Source of the DNA: Trametopsis cervina
Lineage: Eukaryota; Basidiomycota; Agaricomycetes; Polyporales; Irpicaceae
Direction: 5' to 3'
Assembly: GCA_022385755.1 (NCBI GenBank)
Contig: MU278364.1
Location: 537,349 to 601,348 of the forward strand
Length of the DNA: 64,000 nucleotides
The position numbers and the translations under genes are program-made. Below are positions 33,969-43,930 of the stretch, piece by piece. The notes below the pieces were generated by a model. It was not told the origin of the DNA. It did not search any database and saw nothing but the letters and a program-made list of their open reading frames with translations. Within the stretch, counting starts at the first letter, position 1. Every line of letters starts with the position of its first letter.

Positions 33969-36900
33969 CCGTGGACTTGATGTCGTATGTGTACATGTTC
34001 GCGAGCAACCATCTGTCATTGACATCTATCCACAGAGATAATATTCTTCATCTTGTTCCTGATTTAAATGTCGTGCTTTATATTTGTCTCTGATGTATTC
34101 CTGTCGCTGCTCTTTTGTACGATCTACTGGCTTTTTTTTGAATACCTATGTGCATTGTTTTCGTTGTCGTTAAACTGATTGTCTCCGCTCTCTCTATCAC
34201 TATGCAATCCGTATTACTTTGCTATCGACTAGATACACGAACGGTCGTTGCAACTAGATGTTTTGTGACTGGAGAAATGGCGTGCATTACATTGCCAGAA
34301 GAGCACTATACATCGAGGTAATAAACAGCGGATCCCTGCCGATATCTGTGACGACAGAATCGACGCAACAAGACACCGAGCATGTAAAGTTTGCGAGGAA
34401 GCGCGAGCTCTCCTCGATTGACGACCAGCTTCTGAGTTGCCGAGCTTCCCACACAATCCACGACGACGATGAGGCTGCGACAATTCTAGACTATACCATC
34501 TGCGGAGGGCGAGAGCTGAACGTGGCCGGTACGGTTTGCTGGAGTGCGGGGGCGACGTGCAGGGGGCGCGGTGCAGCTGGTGGGACGACTGCCGACACCA
34601 AGGCCAGACCTGATCTTCTCCTGAGGCCCAGTCAGGCCGAACGAGGCTTCCAAGGCCGGATTCTAAAGCTTTTCGAGAGATGCATCAGTGACTGCACTTA
34701 CAGCATGAGAGGCGACCTACCACGCAACACATGGCCCGCTTGCCGTCAACAAGAACCAAACAGGGACCGCTTCACCTTTTCGCACCCGACAGCTTGCACA
34801 CGCGATACGGCAGGGCGGCGGCACGACTGGTCACAGTGTCTGGGCGGATACAGTGCAGGTGGGGATGCTGAGCAGCCGTGGTAGTCCTCGGTATGTTGGT
34901 TAATCTGTTCTGGAGGTAGGTTCTCTGTCAGCGAGAGAAGGCCGCTGATACCTGGGACGATTTTCATAGTTCGTGCCGCCAATGTTCGCCGTCTTCGATA
35001 GCATCGCGACCGACGGCTTCGTGCAGCGGTGTTTTAGGAAGCGCAGCCCCTAGTGCCAAAGCTCGTGTGCGACCTCACGGGACATTGCGTCGTCCAAGTT
35101 GGACGCGATGCACGCGAATGAAGAGTGCGCGCAGGCCGTGTGGCATGCACGCTGCGCTGTGCGCGATCTGCACGCAGGGCTTCATAACTTGCTCATACGC
35201 CGCGGCAGCCTTCTGTTCTCTGGATATGGACGGAGGATCTCCGCCTGCAGGACGTCGCGTGCCGGCATGCCCATGGACATGTCTGGCTACTCCGCCGATG
35301 GTCAGCTCTTCCTGCTTCATATCAATAGTCGTTTCAACGGTTTTAGCAGTTTTAGCAGAATTAGCAGTTTAAACGCAGACGCACCGAGCAGGCTGGTGTC
35401 TGCGACCCCCATGGGGCTGCGAGAGACGATCCTCGGTTTCGAGGAGGCGTGTTCATTTTTCTGGTGCGCGGGTATGTCGATAACGACTTGCCTTCTTCGA
35501 ACAAACAAGTGGGATATCCATGTCGTCGTCAATTTGTCTGGCCATTCCGCTCATCGGATAGCGGCAAGAACGGGTCGAGCTAGGGCACGTCCGGCCCCCG
35601 TATCGCAGAACGCTGGAGCCTGCCTCAGTGAATGTCGCATAGGTACGGACCCAAGATACCTTGCAGGGCCTGACACATTTGAATAGAAGGGCAGCTGCGT
35701 CTCTGCATTGTGTGGGAGTCAATTCCCCGCATCACCCAGGCCACATTCAGTCCCTGACCTGCCCAATGATCAGGCCGAGTGGGATTGGCATATCAGAGTT
35801 CAGGAATGAACGGTCCCACGAGAACATGCAGGAACGGATGTTTTACCGCGGAGAGCTGTCGTAAAATGCCATAATAGCACAGGATCAGCCCAGTGAGTCG
35901 TCCGACGGACCCCACGAAGAACGCGACGATTCAGAGATAATCAGTTGGGCATGGAAGTTGACGGTTGAGTTGGAGCAGCGCGGGAGTAGAACGATGGGGG
36001 ACCTGCGGACGAGCGGAGAGCGAACTGGCGCGGCTCGTGAGGACCACACGCGGTGGACGAAACGGCTTCTACAGCGTGCGGCATTAAAGCAGGAACCCGG
36101 GGGCCAGCGAAGACACCCAGGATTTCTCCCTCCGACGACCATCCAGAAAACCAGTGTCACGAACCAACTCCGACAATCAGCAACCAGTGCCGAACTTCTC
36201 CATCCCGGACCGGGTTCGCTGCATCTGCGTCACAATGGATTACTAGCAAACTACCCACGGCCATGCGCTTGCTTTGCCATACTGTAGGCAGAAGGCAGAC
36301 ATCAAAGCCACTCGCGAGAGGTGATCATTGCCCTCCCTGGGCAGGGTGCTTGGACGGCAAGGGTCAGCTGTCAGGCAACCAACTCATGCTTAGCTGCGAT
36401 TTCCGCCTCGTTCAACGGGTCGCCAATATTTCTTTCTTTCCCTGCCCCACAATCGCCCAAACGCCAGATGACCGTGCATGCTGTCGGCCGCAGTGTCCTA
36501 CTGTGAAGATACTTCACCCCTGCGGCCGATGCGACCGGCCATGGGACCAGGTAAATCGAGCGCAGACGAGGGCTCGGTTGGAGCTCGACAGCGACTTTGA
36601 CGCATTTGCGCATTACGGGACCTCTGGGAAGGTTGGTTGGTGGGACGAAAGTACGCGGCGAACCCCGTGGCCAAGCTGTATGTCCCACAGCATTGTTTAA
36701 ATTTCCACCGCTCGCGTCCAGGGTGCGAATGTATTTATGGCCGGACCTTGGCACTGGGAAAACTCTCCGTACTGTACACCCTCACAGTGCGCTGTTATTC
36801 GTTTCCGTGAGTTCAGACCAAGACAGGATAGCTCCGAGATGCAAGGTGCAATTGGATTACACGCTATGCCCCATATGAACCCTTATCGACCCACAAGAAT

Positions 36901-37368
36901 GCTCCGACAACCTGGATGCTCGAATGTCCAGTGCAAGTCGCTCGCGGCCTGTCCAGGACTAGAAGAGAACACTTGCAGGACGATGTGGGTGCCCAGACTA
37001 GAATAACTCGTGCAGACCGCAACGGGCTACACATCGGATACGGGGTGGGGTCTCCGTGAAGTTGGAATTGCTAGCTGAGTCTCAACTGCGCTGACGGCCA
37101 GAAATGCGGTTGCCACGGGCTGGCCATGCGCATCGGGCCACACTCATTCTTCCCTCCACGATTTCGTGTCTCTCAAGCCCGAGGTACACAGATATTACTC
37201 GCCGCACGAAGTCACGCTGCTCCCATCGACAATCCCCAGAGGTGTTTACTATAGACCAAACGTCCCCCTCAATTCGTATATCGCGAGTGCGCTATGGAAA
37301 ACTGTGGTATATGAGATAGAACATTGTCCTGCTAACGATACATATGGTAATTACACGAAAATCCAACT
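33969..37368. other. Gene-poor interval of about 3.4 kb
   Basis: Frames of up to about 215 codons occur (34258-34884, 36053-36700, 35099-35686) but their composition is random-like, with no domain, signal peptide or splice pattern. A small run of TTTTAGCAG-like repeats is at 35339-35371. A 26-nt segment at 36572-36598 resembles part of the NUF2/RecQ promoter (see findings). Confidence 0.45.
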
Positions 37369-39513
37369 TTATACAACAACCTCTTCAGCTACTTCATGAG
37401 CGAAGCCTTGCGACAACTCGCGTAGCCGCGTCGCTACGTAGTCCATGTCCGGCCGATCATCTGCCTCGGACGCCAGGCATCTCAGCACCACATCCCAGAC
37501 GTCCTCTGAAAACCACGGGCTGTCGTACGGTTTCTCTGGCATCTCGCGGGTCATGACCGCACCCATCACCTCGCCCCACGATCTTCTGTGGTCCAACGGG
37601 CGCATTCCACTGAGAATCTCCACCATGACCATCCCGAAAGCCCAGACGTCGCATTTTGCTGTCAGGAAGGGGCCTTCCTCCCAGAGTTCTGGTGCTCTCC
37701 ATCGCCCGGCAGTGTCCTTCAGCTGTCTGTCCATGCGGGCTTGATCCGCAGTGTCGCGTAGGAATTTGGCAACCTCGAAATCATGCACAACAGCGTGCTC
37801 CTGGAATGCACAGTTAATACGCGCCGTGGAATATATGTTGGAGGCGTACCTCTTTGGTAATTAGGATGTTTGTCTAGACAAGACAAGCCACGTTAGTTGA
37901 CGCTCTGCACCGTGTGCCGTTCTCACTCACGTTCTTCACTGTAGAAGCGTTCAGAGTCGGTACATCAAAGAGGCGATCTCACTCACAATTCCCGTGCACG
38001 ACACCCTGACTGTGCAGGTACTGCAGCCCTTCAGCCGCTTCAGCCAGCTGGAGTGCAGTCAGCGGTCACCAATGACGTCCGCACAGGATCAGACTGCTCA
38101 CTAGTTGGATGGCATTGCAATCGGGCTCGTTCTTGGCGCAAAATCTGGTCAGTGGCGTCAGCAATATTTCGACAGTGATGCATTCCGACAGCTACTAACT
38201 TGGAGATATCCTCATTCGGATGGCAGGGTGATATCTGCCAACGACAAGTAAGAAGACGCCAGCGAATGAACGGCAGGGTCATTACGTACAACGCCTATCT
38301 CGCTGCGTAGTGTCGTGGAGACTTTGGTAACTTTCATGATGTTCGGATGTTCAAGGTCCTTGTGGTGCTCGACGCATTCGATAAGCTTCTGCAAGACGCC
38401 AATGTGGCTCAACCATCAGACGGCCGCGCGAAATGGGGTGATATCGTACCTGTTTGGCATGCTCATCATGTACGCTGAGGCCCCGAATAAATTTGCCCAC
38501 GATCTATTGTAGTGAGCATGACAATGCAATGGGAGCGTGGATTTCCTTACCATAGCACCACCATCGCTCAAATCCCTTCCACGGAAGATATTGGCAATAG
38601 GACCTGCGTCGTCCTGATGCTTGTAGAGGGTGACGTCAGGAAGCTTCTTATTTTTAGGGCCGGAAAGCAGTTCAGTAAAGTGCTAGGTGTCGATTTGATA
38701 GGTTAACTTTACATCAGCATGTAGTGAGAATGGACACACCCATCGATCAATGAAACCGAATAGTCTGAGCATGAACGTCTTGGAGAGGAATTGTGTATGT
38801 TGAAGGATCGCTTCCAGCTTCTTCCCGTTGTCAATGGCGGTCGCGACGGTTTTCACTTGCAATGCGAGCTGAGCATGTACTGAGTCGATCGGCAAGTCAT
38901 ACACAGGTGTCAGCTTGCTCTCACCGTGAAAACTTTCAACATGTGGTCTAGTTTTGTCTCGTAGCCAAGCAGACCTTTCTTCAGTTCGTCGCGTCTCCCT
39001 ACAACAGTGTTAGCGACAGTCTTTCCAGTGTTCCGCCACTCGACCTACACCATGTCGCAAAAGGATTGTATTTCGCCCACCGAGCAACATCTGTGGACAT
39101 AACTTTCATGGCGCTGGAGGGGGGGGATGAGAATCGAGGAAGTCTAGGCGGGGTATACTGCGCACCTCTCTAGGTCTTCTAAAGCTTTAAGGGCATCAGC
39201 GGAGAGCTGTGCCCTCGCCTCATTGAGCTGCTGCAAGGACTCCAGGAGCTCTTTCACCTTCTCTCGAAACTGTTTACACTTATCCTGTGTATGTGGCTTA
39301 TGGGCATGCGCAGGCAGGCTATCCAAGCGGTGCACTTCTCACCTTGTAGAGGGATATGTTTTCGACCTCTTTAATTATCAATACTAGCGATTGAAGAACC
39401 GCCTTGGATATAGGCTCCGGTGTTATTGCACTTGCTATGAACACCCCCTCCTTAACGATTTGAACTCCAGTCTTGAGCGCAGCAGGCCCCCGATTCTGCA
39501 GTTTGCTAGGCAT
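37369..39513 (-). CDS. MLKL-like protein: helical N-terminal domain plus pseudokinase
   Basis: The start ATG at 39511-39513 begins MPSKLQNRGPAAL. The N-terminal about 200 residues are helical: VQIVKEGVFIASAITPEPIS, KCKQFREKVKELLESLQQL, RWAKYNPFATWWRRDELKKG, then LQVKTVATAIDNGKKLEAIL. This resembles the MLKL N-terminal-like adaptor domain common in basidiomycetes. The kinase-like domain follows: N-lobe HQDDAGPIANIFRGRDL (Gly loop degenerate), IVGKFIRG (Lys kept), HPNIMKV, ISPCHPNEDISKFCAKN, LAEAAEGLQYLH. The catalytic loop is VVHGNLKNTNILI (HRD became HGN), with an 8-nt exon at 37931-37938 coding its LKN. The metal-binding motif is HDFEVAKFL (DFG became DFE). APELW, DVWAFGMVMVEILSG and RPDMDYV remain. 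Catalysis is therefore unlikely. About 12 introns. In animals and plants this architecture executes regulated cell death; the same role here is inference. Confidence 0.8.
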
Positions 39514-39941
39514 GACTGAACGATAGTGGTAGCATGGGGCTCACGCCACTGCTCAGACATGCATATATAGCTGCACTGCCCGCCACCTCGTGTTAGCGTT
39601 GTATTGTCCTCTGCTTCTTCTGCTACGCGGCAGTGGCCACAACATGGACCAAATCATTGCTTTAGTAGGCAATTGTGGGTCCACACTGGAATGCAAGAAT
39701 TGTCAGTTCGGGCGACATTTCCTCATTGCTCATAGCGACGAGCGAGCTTAACTGACAGATTTTATGCGCTGCGGCAACTAAAACAAGGTGTCGCTTGTTT
39801 TTTTCTGTCAGAGTTGATCGTCGCGTAGCATTGCCTTGTAGTACTTTCCAATCCCACGCTGGTATCAATACGGTCACGAGACTGGACGGAGCGCCTGTGC
39901 TGATACAGCAGCCTGCCGTACGCGACGCCATTCTGCTCTTG

Positions 39942-41470
39942 ATGTCTCTCCGCAAGTATCGTGGCAGACGGATCACCCGCCATTCGCAAGCTTTCTCAGA
40001 CAATGACGAAATTCTCCAGGCGACAGATGAGATACAAGAGAATGAGCCTATGCAAGAGGACGATCCCGACGCTGCAGACGCAGACTCAGATATAGCAGCC
40101 AAACAACAGGAGATCTGGGACGCCTTCAGAGACGAGCACTATGAAGGTGTGCCGTTACTCGGCGATGTAAATCAGGAATCTAACAGTTACCTCAATTCGT
40201 AGCGGTAGAGCAGCTCCCTCTCTCCCTCCATCGCGCATATGCACTCATTAAAGAGCTTGACCAGCAAGTCCAAGGTAGGTTTCCTTTTGTTGTCTACATC
40301 CTCAGGACCAACATGAAAGCTACCTAGACAATAACCAACAGTTGTTTGAGACTCTCAAGAGTTATGCCACAGTACGAACTGCCGCTCCTCTATCAACCGC
40401 CCCCGACGTTCCTATGGATGTAGACGAAGCTCCACAGTCAGACGCCGCGACGAACACGAATGGGAATGAACGGATGCCAACGAGTGCTGATATAAGGAGA
40501 TCTCAGTCCCTACCATTGTCTTCGACGAAAGATGAAGCCTCCACCCGAGAACTACTGAAGGCGATCGCCCGGCTTTCTGAAGATGTAATGAATGCCTCTC
40601 ACGAGAAACTAAGTCTCGCGCGGTTTGCCTGTGACTTGGTAAGTCAGCTAGTTGGTACTCTGCTTCATCCTTATGTTTTTTGCAGATAGACAGGCATAGT
40701 AGAGATATAGAGCGTGCGATCAAAGAGCAAGAGACGTCGTTGTCAGTTGGGCTGCGACCTGGAACGCACCCGGCATCAATCATATTACCTGAAGTGGTCG
40801 TGCCTCCAGCTATTCGTGCTCCTCGAATTGTGCACAGTCCTGTACCTGAAGATGAAGACCCCATGGAGGAAGCACCGCCGCCTCCGGAGGTTGAGGCTAC
40901 CGCTGAGCCTGTCCCGGAACCTACGGTTATTCCAGAGGAGAAATCAACTCGCAAGCGTGGCAGAGGTAGACCATCCAGAAAGAAAGACGGACATGGACCA
41001 AACACGCCATCGTCTTCTCCCAATCGCCCTGGCTTCAAACTTACCTTACGGCCATTGGCTTCTGTTATAGCTGATGTTGAGCCCGCTCAAGCTGTAGATG
41101 TGGACCCGCCGATTGACCCTAATGAACCACGGTATTGCTACTGTAATGGAGTATCGGCTGGTATTGTAAGCTCGTATTGTCATATTGTTGACGAAACTCC
41201 CATTGACGGAGCCGTGTAGATGATTGCATGCGAAGGTCCACAGTGCAAGTACCAATGGGTACGTGTCATGGTCGACGTTTCCTTCCGATTACTAGACTTA
41301 GCGGCGTTGCATTATAGTTCCACATCGAATGCTTGCAATTGAAGGTGGTACCCGAAGGGGATTATCTGTGTCCTGACTGTATTCACGAAGGGGTAGTCGT
41401 TTCCACAGAAGGCGGACAAAATGAGAAGCCTTTGGCTAAAGGTTCTGGTCGCCGCCGTCAAAAACGATGA
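39942..41470 (+). CDS. ING-family protein with C-terminal PHD finger
   Basis: ING proteins read H3K4me3 and bring histone acetyltransferase (NuA4 type) or deacetylase (Rpd3 type) complexes to chromatin. The ATG at 39942 (MSLRKYRGRRITRHSQ) is preferred over an upstream frame that lacks a good ATG and contains a possible TTCTGTCAG acceptor. The N-terminal ING helices read EIWDAFRDEHYE joined to AVEQLPLSLHRAYALIKELDQQVQ, then DNNQQLFETLKSYA and the later LIDRHSRDIERAIKEQE. A long linker with acidic Pro/Glu stretches and an AT-hook-like basic patch (KRGRGRPSRKKDG) leads to the PHD finger. That finger reads YCYCNGVSAG, MIACEGPQCKYQWFHIECL and GDYLCPDC, with the C4-H-C3 ligands complete (C-x-C, C-x4-C, H-x2-C, C-x2-C). 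It ends in a basic tail, SGRRRQKR. About 420 aa. Which complex it serves cannot be decided by eye. Confidence 0.88.
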
Positions 41471-42029
41471 TGTACGCCATCATTCTTGCTATCGTGTTAC
41501 TATTTGAGCTGGTTATGTACTACATAGAGTATGTTGTTGTAATTGTGTGTGTTGTATGCTTGCTCTGTGCGAATTGATACAAGGATTGGTCAACACTCGA
41601 TGTCATTATGCTCTTGCATGATACACTCGAGTCCCGCCCTGTCCCTTGATTCAACAACACTCCTGAGCTAAATTTCGGAGTCAAGGAGTAATGGCTACTT
41701 CATGGCAACGAGGCTCGAAGGTGCGGCTGCGACCACACTCGAAGGCAAGGAAGTCCATCGACCATCTATGCTATGAAATGGCGATAAAGCAGACGCTTGG
41801 AGCTTCGTGAAGCTATTTCGCGCCCTCTGTAGTGCCTCGAGCCGACAGGCCAGCTGCATGTGAAAACTTACATCCAAACGATCTCTATGCTGTTGGAGTG
41901 ACCAACCCACGATTGTTGGTCGGACCAATCATGAAATGGACAGCTTCTTGCTTATGTGCTGGTGACTTGCATTCCCAGCTTGTTTGCGAGTGTTTCCATG
42001 TATACCTCTGCCAGTCCGTTAGCCATACT
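41471..42029. other. Convergent 3' flanks of the ING gene and NUF2
   Basis: No gene is supported in these 560 bp. A T-rich stretch at 41500-41560 fits a 3' end. Confidence 0.5.
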
Positions 42030-43688
42030 CTACTCAGGAGGAACATGGAATGTACCGGTGGCGTGTCGAAGCTTCCAGTACTCCTTGAGTAGTTCGTTCA
42101 ACTCAGTTTGACTCTGCCTCATGTGCTCATTCATCTGTTGTGAGACTTCAGCGGACGTCACATGAAAGGAGCGGGAAGGTTATTCACAAGACGCTGTAGC
42201 TCGTCCGCTTCCGCGCGAAGCTCTTCTACTTGTCGGTCGTTTTCACGCCGCTCGTTGGCCATCTCTTCGTACTCGGCTTTGAGACGTTCAATCTGCTGCT
42301 GGCTTGCTAATCGTCTGTCCTCTGCATGCTTCTGAGCTCTCTCCAGCTTTTCCATTGCATTCGCCTGCTGAATTGTCACGCGCTGGATACGGCAGCGGGA
42401 GTGAATGAGTACTTAGTGGGGAGGAGGCTGGCATGGAACAATACCTCATGTTTGAGCTCAAGCTCTTTCAACTCGCTGCTTTTCTCGCTGAAAGCATCTT
42501 TGAGATCATTCAGGGTCTTTTTGGACGCTTCCAGGATCTCCGTTTCCTTTTCGATCGCTTGTAGCTGCTCAATACATACGCGCACATCCTAGCCGACGAA
42601 CATCAGTATGGGAGAGGGAGGAAATGAGAGTGCCAGACCTTCTCTATGGTAATCAAGGCCGTACTTCGCAGTTGCAAGTCGCGTATCTTTGCTTCATTGG
42701 CAGCGACAGTTTGCTTATCCTGAGCAAGGGCAGTACTCATGGTCCGGATGTTGCTCGTTATTCGCTCTGGTGACTGAACGATTCGCGCCCTCGTGCGTGA
42801 TATGAGTTCAGTCAAGGAATCAACAGACGTTTGCAGAGCTTCCTATAGGAAGTTAAGTCAGATCATGTCGATGAGCTTCTTGCGAAAGACCACACCCTGC
42901 GTTGTATGAGGTTGGCGCGCTCTTGCTTGAGGGTTTTGACGGCCTCCAGGTGTTCCATCTGGAGATCACGGTATCTGAACAGAGACTGTTTGAGTTCTTC
43001 TTTCTGCTGCCTCAGCTGTTCACATCTTGGTTCGTCCTCGGCAAGCTTTGCCCTACAGATACGTTAGAGATAAGTACTTGTAGTCAACAGGTGATATTTA
43101 CTTGATGGCGTTGACTTCTCTCTCAGCTGTCTGTAGACTTGCGATGACCTTTTCCCGCTCATCATTTACCCGCGAGGACTTGTCTCGGAGCCCAATGATG
43201 AAGTCCGCTCTCTGCTCGGAGAACTTGACAAAGTTGATGAAAGCTGATAGATGCCCACGAGTACGTTCGGGATCCGGAGACGATAGGTCCTTCAAACTGA
43301 AGTCATTGATTTGTGCAGCTCTGGCTAATCGTTGGCTAACAACTAGTCAGTCGCGAGGGGAAATAAAAAGCTGCTAACATACAGATGATGGAATAATACG
43401 GTGTGGGCGAGAGCGGAGGAATATATGTCCTAAGCGGAAGTTTAGTTGCAAATTGTGTACTGCGGTGCCAATCGAACTTACGGGTGTCTCAACTTCAGCT
43501 AGAGCGGCTTGCAGTGGCCTCTCCAAGTCTGCTTCAGAGAGACTTCTGACGCGTTGAAGGCATGCAGAGTAAATCATCGTCACGAATTCAGACGTCGGGT
43601 GTTCGAGGTCACGCGAGCTGACTGGGATTGTCCACTCATTGAATGCCTCGATTATCTCGTGACGCTCCATCGACGGGAACCAATACAT
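42030..43688 (-). CDS. NUF2: Kinetochore protein Nuf2 (NDC80 complex)
   Basis: Nuf2 pairs with Ndc80 to bind microtubules at the kinetochore. The ATG at 43686-43688 gives MYWFPSMERHEIIEAFNEW. The calponin-homology domain continues with VSSRDLEHPTSEFVTMIYSACL, ADLERPLQAALAEVETP, RLARAAQINDFSLKDLSSP and LSAFINFVKFSEQR. The rest is coiled coil (REKVIASLQTAEREVNAIK, LRQQKEELKQSLFRYRDL, KKTLNDLKDAFSEKSSELKE). The apparent stop in LVNNLPAPFM is intronic. A 50-nt intron (GTGAAT donor, CGCTGAAG branch, ACAACAG acceptor) joins DELQRL to MNEHMRQSQTELNELLKEYW, and the protein ends GTFHVPPE at TAG 42030-42032. About 440 aa, normal for the family. It shares a 242-bp divergent promoter with the RecQ helicase. 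Confidence 0.9.
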
Positions 43689-43930
43689 CTTGATGACAAA
43701 CGATACTGGCGAAGGAGGAGGAATAGGGAAAGACAGTGCAAGCAGAAAGCGTCAGGCTCAAGCCATCCGCCGTGATACTAACCTGTCATATGCATCACGT
43801 GCACGTTACGCGACGCGACGCGGGGACTCGGTCGGAGTTGACAGCGACTTTCATGCACACATTGCATACATCTCAGCCTACCCTCACCTTCTCTCTCCGT
43901 TAACTAACTTTTGCGCGAGCCAGATTTTCT
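43689..43930. promoter_or_regulatory. Divergent NUF2/RecQ promoter with three abutting ACGCG boxes
   Basis: ACGCG occurs three times head to tail at 43808-43812, 43813-43817 and 43818-43822. In yeasts ACGCGN is the MBF (Mbp1/Swi6) site that switches genes on at G1/S. Both neighbours act in the cell cycle (kinetochore, recombination repair), which fits. Confidence 0.55.

Noticed and set aside
34258..34884. Plus-strand ORF of 208 codons in the gene-poor region
   Set aside because: No domain, no splice context and random-like composition; possible but unsupported.
36053..36700. Plus-strand ORF of 215 codons
   Set aside because: Composition is random-like with scattered Cys and Pro; no zinc spacing or other motif holds up.
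42150..42210. Premature stop at the end of NUF2 (LPAPFM then stop)
   Set aside because: A 50-nt intron removes it and yields a good coiled-coil C-terminus.
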